Origin: Flavobacteriales bacterium
GTDB lineage: Bacteria > Bacteroidota > Bacteroidia > Flavobacteriales_D > Crocinitomicaceae
DNA: 50,955 nt
Assembly (NCBI GenBank): GCA_947488235.1
Contig: CANLAQ010000016.1
Span: 1-50,955, forward strand
Reading direction: 5' to 3'
Shown here: piece after piece, positions 35,536 to 44,448 of the stretch
Numbering within the stretch: the stretch's first letter is position 1
Layout of the letters: the number at the start of each line of letters is the position of its first letter
Position numbers and translations under genes: made by a program
The notes under the pieces: generated by a model
What the model was told of the DNA's origin: nothing
Databases searched by the model: none
Seen by the model: only the letters and a program-made list of their open reading frames with translations

Positions 35536-36143
35536 TTTCCGAAAAATTTCCATTGTCTTTTCAAAACAGAACTTCTAAAATCATCTAGTTTTTCTGACAC
35601 GCCTTTATGTTTAAATTTATCTAATAATTTAAGCGTGCCTTTTCCTTGTTTATAATCCATTTCATCAGGGAAAATTGGAATAAGTGCCAAAAATCTAATC
35701 GTCTTTTCTTCCGAAGTAATCGGCGTTAAAAATTTTGATAATGCTATTGGATTCGAAATAATGAAATGATTTTGAAGCATGGAACTTGAGAGGCTATTCA
35801 TTTCTTTTCCGCAGGGAAGCGTATGCCCATTTCCCAACCAAGTTTCTTTTTCAATTACATATTTCTTAACTCTTTCCAACCAAATAAAAACCCAATTCAT
35901 TGCAGGATTATCGAGCTCTGAACTGTCCCAATAACTGGGTAAATAAAAATAAAGTTCATTAAATTCTTCCCCTACATGCTTTTCATGCACCCGCATCTTA
36001 AAATCAGAAAGGTTATTGGTGAGTAAGACGCTACCTGAAAATTGATTTGAATCTATCAGAATAAAGTCACCATAATCATTGTGAAGTTCTTTTATCTGCT
36101 TAGCATCGAAACGCGTTTCTAATTCTTTTAATAATGTATGCAT
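35532..36143 (-). CDS. SUFU (suppressor of fused) domain protein
   Basis: 203 residues, cytosolic, with no signal or membrane segment. The ELYFYLPSYWD segment and WLGNGHTLP are the family's typical landmarks. Bacterial SUFU-domain proteins have no settled biochemical role; some act as immunity proteins in polymorphic toxin systems, but no toxin gene is adjacent here. It overlaps the EamA transporter gene by 4 nt (ATGA) and lies 18 nt after the cytochrome gene. The coupling suggests co-production only. Confidence 0.85.
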   Translation of the reverse strand: MHTLLKELETRFDAKQIKELHNDYGDFILIDSNQFSGSVLLTNNLSDFKMRVHEKHVGEEFNELYFYLPSYWDSSELDNPAMNWVFIWLERVKKYVIEKETWLGNGHTLPCGKEMNSLSSSMLQNHFIISNPIALSKFLTPITSEEKTIRFLALIPIFPDEMDYKQGKGTLKLLDKFKHKGVSEKLDDFRSSVLKRQWKFFGK

Positions 36144-36161
36144 TTGGTAAAGATAATCTTG

Positions 36162-37166
36162 CTATTGGAATGGAGGTAAAATAAAATCCTTCTTCTGGTT
36201 AAAATTGACCGTATAACTGGTATCCGTCAAGGAACATAAAAAAGAAATAAGGTCTGTTTTGTTTTGAGGCGAAATCCGAAACGGATGTATTTTTTTATCT
36301 TGATTTACCCCTTTTTTACCACCTTGGCTGTAATGCAATAAAACTGCCTCAAGGGTCTGAAAAGATCCATCATGCATATAGGGGAAAGTCAATTCAACAT
36401 TTCTCAAAGAAGGAATTTTAAACTTTCCGATATCTTTTTTATTACTCGTGATTCTATAACGGCCTTTATCCTTGCCATATATTTTATACAAGCCATTATT
36501 GGCCGTTTCAAAAGTAGTAAACAAGGGAGGTGGATGACATCCTACACAAGCAAAATCATTACTAAACAGTTTTAATCCTCTTTTAGCTGAAGCTGAAAGA
36601 GCTTCTTTGTCTCCTGCCATATAAAGATCGTATTTAGATTTTGTTGAAAATAAGGAGCGTTCAAACGCTGACAAACTTCTTGTCAATACCCATGCATCAA
36701 AAGGACGATCATATACTTCCTTTGCGGCATTCGCATAAAAGGGAATTCGAGCTAGTTTTTTAATTAATTTGGGTAAGTCATTGCCCATTTCTCGATGATC
36801 TTTTAAAGGAACTAGCGCTTGCATTTCAAGCGTTGGAACCTGTCCGTCATACATTAATGTAGGAGAGAAACTTACATTTAATAAAGAAGAGGCATTGCGA
36901 AAAGCGGTGCGCCCGTATACTCCTCGACTTAGCTTTTTGCGATCTGTGAAGGCGAACGCTACTTGGTGACAAGAAGCGCAAGAAATGGAATTGTTGATAG
37001 ACAAGCGTTTGTCAAAAAATAACTTTTTTCCTAAGGCTATGGCTTCTAATGAAGCATTTGTGCGGGTTGAAATTGTGTATTTATTTCCAGGATGACAAGA
37101 GTGAAAGCAAAGGGCGAGACCAATTAAAAAGGCACCTATTGAGTATAAATACTTTAATTTTTTCAT
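36162..37166 (-). CDS. di-heme cytochrome c peroxidase (MauG/CcpA family)
   Basis: 334 residues. An N-terminal lipoprotein-like signal (LCFHSC, Cys24) is followed by two c-type heme sites: SCASCH (Cys63, Cys66, His67) and ACVGCH (Cys207, Cys210, His211). FFDKRLS, YDGQ, ALVPLKDHREMG and FPYMHDGSFQTLEAVLLHY are family hallmarks. It should reduce hydrogen peroxide in the periplasm using electrons from a cytochrome, or act as a MauG-like oxidant. It is 6 nt from the methyltransferase gene upstream and 18 nt from the SUFU gene downstream. Confidence 0.94.
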   Translation of the reverse strand: MKKLKYLYSIGAFLIGLALCFHSCHPGNKYTISTRTNASLEAIALGKKLFFDKRLSINNSISCASCHQVAFAFTDRKKLSRGVYGRTAFRNASSLLNVSFSPTLMYDGQVPTLEMQALVPLKDHREMGNDLPKLIKKLARIPFYANAAKEVYDRPFDAWVLTRSLSAFERSLFSTKSKYDLYMAGDKEALSASAKRGLKLFSNDFACVGCHPPPLFTTFETANNGLYKIYGKDKGRYRITSNKKDIGKFKIPSLRNVELTFPYMHDGSFQTLEAVLLHYSQGGKKGVNQDKKIHPFRISPQNKTDLISFLCSLTDTSYTVNFNQKKDFILPPFQ

Positions 37167-37172
37167 CTCCGC

Positions 37173-37946
37173 TTATACCTTTCTGGCAATGTAGAGCATT
37201 TCATCTTGTGAGATACAAAAAGAAGCAATTTGTTCGCTGCTGTAATGCTGTTTAATGTCAAATACATCAACTTGAAATCCTGCCTTCTCTAACCACTGTG
37301 GATAATCCCTACCAAACAATCGAACATGATCATATTGCCAGAAATGGATTTCTCTTTGTTCGGGAGAAGTAATACTAGAGTCCTCATAAGTTAACTCACG
37401 ACTCATGTCTTGAGGAACTTGCATAATTGCCCAAGCTCCTGGCTTCATTACTCTATAGAATTCTTTCATGCATTTTATCGGATCATCAACATGCTCCATC
37501 ACATGATTGCAAAATAAAACATCAAAACGATTGGATTCTAATGGAATATCATGAACATCAAAATGCATGTCTGCAATCGGAGACATTAAATCTGCCGTGA
37601 GATACTCTAAGTTTTTTTGCTTTTTGAATTTATGAAGAAAACATTGTTCCGGAGCAATATGAAGTACTGATAATTTTTCGGCAGTGAAAAAATTAGATTC
37701 TTTGGTTAGATAAAGCCACATCAATCGGTGTCTTTCAAGGGTTAAATCATAAGGACAAAGAACATTTTCTCTATGTGCTACATTAGAACCGTAGGACAAA
37801 AATTTAGAAAATGATTTTTCACAAACTGGACATTTTACTTGATCGCCTTTATACAATAAGGGTGCAAATACTTTAAAGATATAACTCAAACGAATGAGCA
37901 TAGGTCTTGGAAGCTTATTGATTAAAAACTTGTATAATTTTTTCAC
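37173..37946 (-). CDS. class I SAM-dependent methyltransferase
   Basis: 257 residues, GTG start. The N-terminus (about 1-70) is basic, with a CPVC pair and a later CPYD. A Methyltransf_11-type Rossmann domain follows: VLHIAPEQ, then FDVHDIPLESNRFDVLFCNHVMEHVDDP and MKEFYRVMKPGAWAIMQVP. The substrate is unknown. The HIAPEQ form is common in envelope or glycan loci, but no such neighbour is close. First gene of the minus-strand run to 29139, 105 nt from the divergent peptidase. TAAATTTA (37951-37958), a 7-of-8 match to the -7 box, lies 4 nt before the start. Confidence 0.88.
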   Translation of the reverse strand: MKKLYKFLINKLPRPMLIRLSYIFKVFAPLLYKGDQVKCPVCEKSFSKFLSYGSNVAHRENVLCPYDLTLERHRLMWLYLTKESNFFTAEKLSVLHIAPEQCFLHKFKKQKNLEYLTADLMSPIADMHFDVHDIPLESNRFDVLFCNHVMEHVDDPIKCMKEFYRVMKPGAWAIMQVPQDMSRELTYEDSSITSPEQREIHFWQYDHVRLFGRDYPQWLEKAGFQVDVFDIKQHYSSEQIASFCISQDEMLYIARKV

Positions 37947-38051
37947 AGCGTAAATTTAACGAAAAAGAGCGGAGATTGTTTAAATTGATTTGATTCGACT
38001 TGAACAAATTCGCCAATCACGATTTACTAGTATCTTTATCAAAAAAATAAA

Positions 38052-40163
38052 ATGAAAAAAAGAAATACACTAAGGTTTGACCTATTAATGTGTTTACTAA
38101 TAATTTCAAATTTCATAAGCGCACAAATGAATCCAAAACCAAAAGCTACCAAAATACCACATACATTAACCACGCACAATCATCAAAGAGTAGATAACTA
38201 TTTTTGGATGAGAGATCGTGATAGCAAGGAAGTTTTAGACTATTTGGCTGCTGAAAATAATTTTTCGAAAGACTATTTCGCACCCCTATCACCCTTAGTT
38301 GATTCTTTAATGCTTGAATTTGATCATCGAATCAATCCTAATGAAATAAGTGCCCCATTTATTTTAAATAAAAAAACCTATCAAGTGAAAAATAAAGCTG
38401 GACTAGATTACCAGCAAATATTTGAAGTTAAAGGCGTTTTTTCACACCTATTTTTTGATGAAAATCAAAGAGCGCAAGGACATTCCTTCTATGAATTATC
38501 TGATTGGGCCCCATCTCCTGACAATTCCATCCTAGCAGTTTGTGAGGACTTTGTTGGGCGCAGGAAATACGATGTTCATTTTCGAGAAGAGAAAAATGGA
38601 AATTATTTAAAGGATGTCATCAAAGGGACTAGTGGACATATAGTTTGGGGGAATGACAACAAAACCATTTTTTATATCAAAAAGGACCCGACTACGCTTC
38701 GCGAGTATCAAGTATATCGACATGTACTAGGAACAGACAGTAAAAAAGATGTGCTGATTTATGAAGAATTAGACGATAAGTTTAGTGTTGATATAGAAAA
38801 ATCACTTACTCAAAAATTCATCTTCATCAATACCTATAGTTCAACATGCAATGAGGTATTATACATAGACGCATCTGCACCTGAAACAAAACCAACAGTA
38901 TTTATAAATCGTAGTGAGGGACATTTGTATGAAATAGGAGATCATTTAGAAGGATTTTATATTCTAAGCAATTCCAATGCACCGAATAAAAGAGTATTGT
39001 TCGCCAGTCAAATACCCCATCATATCTCAGATTGTAAAGAATATATTCCAAACCATTCAGAAGTAATGATTGAAAGTATTACCGTTTTTAATAATCAAAT
39101 AGTGTTGGAACAAAGAGAGAATGGTTTACTAAAACTGAAGATCAAAACAATTTCAACAGGGGCAGAATCCTACATTGATTTCAAAGAGGAAACTTACTAT
39201 GTTGGATTAGGTTTAAATGATGATTACAACGCTGATTTTCTTTTTTACAGTTATAATTCCTTAACTACACCTTCAAGTATTTTTCAATATAATTTTAATG
39301 CTGGCAACTCCAAAATTTGGTATCAGAAACAGCTGTTAGACCCCTTATTTAGTTCAGATCATTATGAATCAAAAAGAATCTGGGCACAAGCCAATGACGG
39401 TACTAAAATTCCGATAAGTATTGTCTTCAAAAAGGGAACGGATTTAAGTACTGCTCCGTGTTTATTATACGGATATGGTTCCTATGGATATACCTACCCT
39501 GATGTTTTTAGTGCAACGCGACTGAGTTTGTTAGATCGTGGATTCGTATATGCCATTGCGCACATAAGAGGCAGTAAATACATGGGTGAAGCATGGTATG
39601 AAAACGGTAAATTTTTAAAGAAAATAAATACCTTCACTGACTTCATCAATGCAGCAGAATATATGGGTCAAATGGGGTATTGTGATCAGGATAAAATATT
39701 TGCACAAGGAGGAAGTGCGGGGGGATTACTTATGGGAGCAATCAGTAATATGGCTCCATATTTATGGAAAGGAATTGTGAGTCAAGTTCCTTTTGTCGAT
39801 GTCCTCACTACCATGTTAGATGAATCGATTCCATTGACAAGTGTTGAATGGGAAGAATGGGGAAATCCAAATAATCCAGATTTCTATACCTATTTACTCC
39901 ATTATTCGCCTTACGACAATATCAAAAAGATGCCATATCCAGCAATGTATATTACGACAGGGTATCATGATTCTCAAGTACAATATTGGGAGCCAATGAA
40001 ATATGTAGCAAAATTAAGGGAACTTAAAACAGACGATCAACCATTAATTTTTGAATGTAATATGGAAGCAGGACATGGTGGAGGATCCGGTAGAACGAGT
40101 GAAAGATTAGAAATAGCAAAAGTTTATGCGTTTATTTTGGATTTGGAGGGGATTACTCAGTAG
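38052..40163 (+). CDS. exported S9A peptidase, oligopeptidase B type
   Basis: 703 residues. Signal peptide about 1-25 (NFISAQ). The N-terminal seven-bladed propeller opens with TTHNHQRVDNYFWMRD, the standard oligopeptidase-B start. The hydrolase domain has YGSYGYTYPDVFSATRLSLLDRG, the nucleophile in GGSAGG (Ser555), Asp640 (YHDSQV) and His675 (AGHGG). It cleaves short peptides after basic residues. Most OpdB enzymes are cytosolic, so the signal peptide is worth noting but is usual in this phylum. It overlaps the following gene by 38 nt. Confidence 0.94.
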   Translation: MKKRNTLRFDLLMCLLIISNFISAQMNPKPKATKIPHTLTTHNHQRVDNYFWMRDRDSKEVLDYLAAENNFSKDYFAPLSPLVDSLMLEFDHRINPNEISAPFILNKKTYQVKNKAGLDYQQIFEVKGVFSHLFFDENQRAQGHSFYELSDWAPSPDNSILAVCEDFVGRRKYDVHFREEKNGNYLKDVIKGTSGHIVWGNDNKTIFYIKKDPTTLREYQVYRHVLGTDSKKDVLIYEELDDKFSVDIEKSLTQKFIFINTYSSTCNEVLYIDASAPETKPTVFINRSEGHLYEIGDHLEGFYILSNSNAPNKRVLFASQIPHHISDCKEYIPNHSEVMIESITVFNNQIVLEQRENGLLKLKIKTISTGAESYIDFKEETYYVGLGLNDDYNADFLFYSYNSLTTPSSIFQYNFNAGNSKIWYQKQLLDPLFSSDHYESKRIWAQANDGTKIPISIVFKKGTDLSTAPCLLYGYGSYGYTYPDVFSATRLSLLDRGFVYAIAHIRGSKYMGEAWYENGKFLKKINTFTDFINAAEYMGQMGYCDQDKIFAQGGSAGGLLMGAISNMAPYLWKGIVSQVPFVDVLTTMLDESIPLTSVEWEEWGNPNNPDFYTYLLHYSPYDNIKKMPYPAMYITTGYHDSQVQYWEPMKYVAKLRELKTDDQPLIFECNMEAGHGGGSGRTSERLEIAKVYAFILDLEGITQ

Positions 40164-41154
40164 CCTCTTTCTTCTTATTGGTTCAACTTTTATTTTTGCA
40201 CAAGACAATGAAGGGTATATAGAAGAATTTCGTGACTCCAAGGTCGCCTATTCAGATATTGGATTTAGTTCAGCTCCTTTTAATTTGTCCTATCCTTATA
40301 GCATTGGAATCAATAAAGTAAAATTCAAAAACAATTACCAGCCTTTTCTTGGATTGGCTTTTGCATATAAGTGGTTTTCATTCCGTTTTGCTTTTCCTGT
40401 GCTATCAAATGCACGACCTACTATTGATTTTGGGACTACAAGACAATACAATTTAGGATTTGATTATACCCACAAAAAACTATATTTCGATTTAGAATTT
40501 AAATATCTTTTGGGTTATTCCATTCAAGATACCTACGATTGGGATTCTACCACAAGTGTAGTACACCCCAATACCATTAGACCCAATAATGAATCTTCCA
40601 ACTTATCTATAAATAGTTGGTATTTTCACAATAAACACTTTAAAATGAATGCTTTACAAGGAAAAAGGGCGCATTTTAAGAAAGAGGTGCAGACTTGGTA
40701 TATTAAAGGAACCTTTAATATATTTGGGATTAACAATAATGGACAAAGCATCTTGCCTGAGACAATTCAAGATCCAAATAATTCCAAGACAAGTGCTAGT
40801 TCGTTTTCTTCATTAGATATTGGAGCGGTGCCCGGATATGCATATGCCAACAGGATAAAAAATTGGCAATTTTCAGGTTGGATTGGTGTTGGAGCGGTAG
40901 TACAAGCAAAAGTGTACACTTTTCAAAATAATACCAATGGCTATTTAGGATTAGCTCCGCGCTACGATATCAAATTTATAACAGGTTACTCCAATGCAGA
41001 CTATTTTATTTACTTCGTAACTGATTTTGATAATAAATCAATCCGGTTTAACGACTTAGTTTATAGGCAATACTATTACAGCTTAAAACTTGTTGGAGGA
41101 ATTCGATTTGATCATCCAAAAGTTAAACTATCAAAAGATAAAAAACAACTTTAA
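40126..41154 (+). CDS. DUF4421 family outer-membrane beta-barrel protein
   Basis: 342 residues. A signal peptide (SSLFLLIGSTFIFAQ) is followed by a beta-rich protein with aromatic strands: FNLSYPYSIGINKVKF, FLGLAFAYKWFSFRFAF, YNLGFDYTHKKLYFDLEF and a final YSLKLVGGIRF. This is the DUF4421 pattern, an outer-membrane family of unknown function in Bacteroidota. The ATG lies inside the last codons of the peptidase gene (38-nt overlap, different frame), so translation is likely coupled. It converges on hutU with 5 nt between the stops. Confidence 0.85.
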   Translation: MRLFWIWRGLLSSLFLLIGSTFIFAQDNEGYIEEFRDSKVAYSDIGFSSAPFNLSYPYSIGINKVKFKNNYQPFLGLAFAYKWFSFRFAFPVLSNARPTIDFGTTRQYNLGFDYTHKKLYFDLEFKYLLGYSIQDTYDWDSTTSVVHPNTIRPNNESSNLSINSWYFHNKHFKMNALQGKRAHFKKEVQTWYIKGTFNIFGINNNGQSILPETIQDPNNSKTSASSFSSLDIGAVPGYAYANRIKNWQFSGWIGVGAVVQAKVYTFQNNTNGYLGLAPRYDIKFITGYSNADYFIYFVTDFDNKSIRFNDLVYRQYYYSLKLVGGIRFDHPKVKLSKDKKQL

Positions 41155-41159
41155 GAAAG

Positions 41160-43166
41160 TTATTCGATGTTCAAATTATCGAGAATGGAGTCTTCAACAA
41201 TATTGGGAAGGGTAACTTGAAGTAAAGGCTCAGCCTCCATGGCGCGTTTAATAGCAAAAGTTGCATTTTCATTTCTTGCCCAATTGCGTCTAGCGACACC
41301 ATTGTTAACATCCCAATGCAACATCATGTTTAGATTTCTATCAGCAGAAAGAGAACCATCCAAGAGCATTCCGAAACCACCATTGATGACTTCACCCCAA
41401 CCTACTCCACCACCATTGTGAATGGAAACCCAAGTTGCGCCCCTAAAACTGTCGCCTATCACATTCTGAATGGCCATATCTGCGGTAAATCTTGATCCGT
41501 CATAAATATTAGAGGTTTCTCTATATGGAGAATCTGTCCCAGATACATCGTGATGATCTCTCCCCAGAACCACTGGACCAATAAGTCCTTGTTTGATTGC
41601 TAGATTAAAAGCTGCAGCAATTTTCATTCTACCTTCAGCATCTGCGTAAAGAATTCTTGCTTGAGAACCTACAACCAATTTATTGGCTTGAGCACCTTTA
41701 ATCCATTGAATGTTATCTGCCATTTGCTGTTGAATTTCAGCTGGACTTTCCTGCATCATTTCTTCCAAAACTTGGCAAGCAATTGCATCTGTTTTTTCCA
41801 AATCCTTTGGATCGCCAGAAGCACAAACCCATCTAAAAGGTCCAAATCCATAATCAAAACAAAGAGGACCTAAAATATCTTGAACATAAGAAGGGTATTT
41901 AAAGTCTATCCCATTGATCGCCATTACATCTGCACCAGCTCGAGATGATTCTAATAAGAACGCATTTCCATAGTCAAAGAAGTAGGTGCCTTTTTTAGCA
42001 TTTTTATTCACTGCATCAGCGTGTCTTCTTAAACTTGTATAAACCGCAGCTTTAAATTCAACCGGTGATTCGGCCATCATGATATTGGCCTCTTCAAAAC
42101 TCATTCCCACTGGATAGTAACCACCTGCAAATGGATTGTGCAAAGAGGTTTGATCTGACCCTAAATCAATTTTAATTCCCTCTTGATCAAAAGCTTCCCA
42201 AACATCTATTATATTTCCTAAATAGGCAATGGAAACAACTTCTTCAGTTTTCTTTGCAAGTTTAACCCTTTCACATAAAATATAAATGTCAGAAATCACT
42301 TCATCCACCCATCCTTGTGAGTGACGCGTATGCACTGCTTTCGGATTAACCTCAGCGGTTACACTAATGACACCTGCAATATTTCCTGCCTTGGGTTGAG
42401 CTCCTGACATGCCGCCTAATCCGGAGGTAACGAATAACTTTCCTTTAATATCTTCTTGATTTTTCGAAATTCTTCGAAGCGCATTCAAAACAGTAATGGT
42501 GGTTCCATGAACTATTCCTTGCGGACCAATATACATGAAAGAACCAGCGGTCATTTGACCATATTGAGTAACTCCTAGGGCATTAAATTTTTCCCAATCA
42601 TCTGGTTGACTATAATTCGGAATCATCATTCCATTGGTAACTACTACACGAGGGGCATTGATGTGAGATGGAAATAAACCCATTGGATGCCCGGAATACA
42701 TTACTAATGTTTGTTCTTCCGTCATCTCTGCAAGGTATTTCATTGTCAAAAGATATTGAATCCAATTTTGAAATACAGCGCCATTCCCACCATAAGTAAT
42801 GAGTTCATGAGGATGTTGCGCTACAGCTGGATTTAGATTATTCTGAATCATAAGCATAATCGCTTTTGCTTGCGCACATTCGCCTGGATATTCATCTATC
42901 GGCCGCGCAAACATTTCATAATCTGGACGAAAACGATGCATATAAATTCTACCAAAAGTCTTCAATTCAGATAAAAATTCAGGTGCTAAAACTGCATGAT
43001 GTTCCTTTGGGAAATATCTTAAAGCATTTTGAACAGCCAGTCTTTTTTCAATAAGAGAAAGTACATCCTTCCGTTTTGGCGCATGATTTACTTCTGGATC
43101 ATAAGGTTTAGGAGCAGGGAGTTGCGCTGGAATCCCCTCTAATATTGCAGCTTGAAATGAGGTCAT
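41160..43166 (-). CDS. hutU: urocanate hydratase
   Basis: 668 residues from the ATG at 43166, matching the longer urocanase form. It has MLMIQNNLNPAVAQHPHELITYGGNGAVFQNW, GPQGIVHGTT, TSGLGGMSGAQPKAG for the tightly bound NAD, and GPLCFDYGFGPFRWVCASGDP with the active-site Cys region. It converts urocanate to imidazolone propionate, step two of histidine breakdown, in the cytosol. The other hut genes are not in this window. A TTG at 43187 is part of a -7 box and is not the start. Confidence 0.96.
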   Translation of the reverse strand: MTSFQAAILEGIPAQLPAPKPYDPEVNHAPKRKDVLSLIEKRLAVQNALRYFPKEHHAVLAPEFLSELKTFGRIYMHRFRPDYEMFARPIDEYPGECAQAKAIMLMIQNNLNPAVAQHPHELITYGGNGAVFQNWIQYLLTMKYLAEMTEEQTLVMYSGHPMGLFPSHINAPRVVVTNGMMIPNYSQPDDWEKFNALGVTQYGQMTAGSFMYIGPQGIVHGTTITVLNALRRISKNQEDIKGKLFVTSGLGGMSGAQPKAGNIAGVISVTAEVNPKAVHTRHSQGWVDEVISDIYILCERVKLAKKTEEVVSIAYLGNIIDVWEAFDQEGIKIDLGSDQTSLHNPFAGGYYPVGMSFEEANIMMAESPVEFKAAVYTSLRRHADAVNKNAKKGTYFFDYGNAFLLESSRAGADVMAINGIDFKYPSYVQDILGPLCFDYGFGPFRWVCASGDPKDLEKTDAIACQVLEEMMQESPAEIQQQMADNIQWIKGAQANKLVVGSQARILYADAEGRMKIAAAFNLAIKQGLIGPVVLGRDHHDVSGTDSPYRETSNIYDGSRFTADMAIQNVIGDSFRGATWVSIHNGGGVGWGEVINGGFGMLLDGSLSADRNLNMMLHWDVNNGVARRNWARNENATFAIKRAMEAEPLLQVTLPNIVEDSILDNLNIE

Positions 43167-43184
43167 TTTACTAAAAATAAAGTG

Positions 43185-43192
43185 CAAATTTA
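43185..43192 (-). promoter_or_regulatory. -7 box of hutU
   Basis: The minus strand reads TAAATTTG, an exact TAnnTTTG match, 18 nt before the hutU ATG. A TTG occurs 15 nt upstream, shorter than the usual spacing. Confidence 0.6.
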
Positions 43193-43229
43193 ACGAATCA
43201 ATTTTATCAATAAGTAATTATAAAGAGGC

Positions 43230-43946
43230 TTATTGAGCAGTGCCAATTAAAAACAAAACAGGGATTTTAGTTAAATCAAAAGTTTTTTCTTTCCAATCGG
43301 CTACAGACATTGTTTGAATTCTCTGCCCAGAGGTGGTCAAATTGGATGCAATACACAATTGCGTGATATCAGCACATCCACTAAGTATATCCTCTAAAAC
43401 ATGCATGTTTCGGTAAGGAGTATCCATGAAAATATGCGTAACACCAGTTCTCCGTGTATCCATTTCCATATCCTTCAACTTCTTCATTCTATCTTTTCGT
43501 TCTTTGGGTAGGTAGCCATGAAAAGTGAAATTTTGACCTGAAAAACCACTTCCAATCAATCCTAATAGAATAGAAGAAGGACCGACTAATGGAACCACTT
43601 CAATATTTTGACTGTGTGCTAAATACACGAGATCTGCCCCTGGATCAGCAATGCCAGCGCAGCCTGCTTCAGAAATAATACCGACATGCTCACCATTCGT
43701 AAGTAGTAGTAATATATTCATCAACTCACTTTCTTTTGTTTTACGCGTAATTATGGTGAATTGACTGTCATCAATTGGGAATTCTCTATCCATTTTCCTA
43801 AGTAAACGACGCGCTGATTTTATTTCTTCTACAGCAAAAAAGCGCAATGAAGTCGCAATTTTAATTACCTCTGCAGGGATAATATCGAGCACTGATTCCC
43901 CACCTAGAGTATTAGGAATTAAATATAATTTACCTGTTTTTATCAT
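43230..43946 (-). CDS. SAM-dependent methyltransferase, RsmI/tetrapyrrole-methylase fold
   Basis: 238 residues. RsmI-like landmarks are GKLYLIPNTLGG at the start, IISEAGCAGIADPG in the SAM-binding middle, VVPLVGPSSILLGLIGSGFSGQNFTFHGYLP and TPYRN. True RsmI has TPIGN where this has NTLGG, so this is the Bacteroidota paralogue rather than the proven 16S rRNA C1402 2'-O-methylase. An rRNA substrate is likely but not shown. It overlaps the phosphatase gene by 17 nt. Confidence 0.88.
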   Translation of the reverse strand: MIKTGKLYLIPNTLGGESVLDIIPAEVIKIATSLRFFAVEEIKSARRLLRKMDREFPIDDSQFTIITRKTKESELMNILLLLTNGEHVGIISEAGCAGIADPGADLVYLAHSQNIEVVPLVGPSSILLGLIGSGFSGQNFTFHGYLPKERKDRMKKLKDMEMDTRRTGVTHIFMDTPYRNMHVLEDILSGCADITQLCIASNLTTSGQRIQTMSVADWKEKTFDLTKIPVLFLIGTAQ

Positions 43947-44400
43947 CTAATATTTTGTTTTTTATGGCTTCAGTTGCCTGGTCAAGAAGTTCGTATACTT
44001 CTTTAAATGCATCCATTCCATCAAAATAAGGATCCGGTACATCAAGATCTTCCTTTGGAGAAATTTCATTCAGGATCAAAAGTACTTTTTGTTTGTCTCT
44101 TTCGTGTCTTGCTTTGGAAATAATTTCTGTATAATTTGCTTTATCCATCGCATAAATTAAATCAAAATCTTCAAAATCCTGAGTCGAAAATTGACGGGCT
44201 TTTAAATCATTTATGGGAGTTCCTTGCATCTTTCCAGTTTGAACCATGCGATAATCAGGTGATTTCCCGATATGGAAATTTGCAGTTCCAGCTGAATCAA
44301 CTTTACCGGTCAAATTTGCTTCTAAAAGTTTTCTACGCATCAATCCCTCAGCCATTGGTGAGCGACAAATATTACCTAAACAAACCATTAGAATTCGCAT
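43930..44400 (-). CDS. low molecular weight protein-tyrosine phosphatase
   Basis: 156 residues, cytosolic. The N-terminal P-loop is CLGNICRS (Cys7 nucleophile, Arg13). The conserved general-acid DPY sits in VPDPYFDG near the C-terminal third. These enzymes often regulate bacterial tyrosine kinases of polysaccharide export, but no such kinase is in the window. It lies 48 nt after a glycosyltransferase gene and overlaps the methylase by 17 nt. TAACTTCG (44405-44412, minus), 7 of 8 to the -7 box, ends 4 nt before the ATG. Confidence 0.94.
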   Translation of the reverse strand: MRILMVCLGNICRSPMAEGLMRRKLLEANLTGKVDSAGTANFHIGKSPDYRMVQTGKMQGTPINDLKARQFSTQDFEDFDLIYAMDKANYTEIISKARHERDKQKVLLILNEISPKEDLDVPDPYFDGMDAFKEVYELLDQATEAIKNKILDDKNR

Positions 44401-44448
44401 AAGGCGAAGTTACGACAATCTAGCAAATTAAAATCGCCCAAAGCACAA

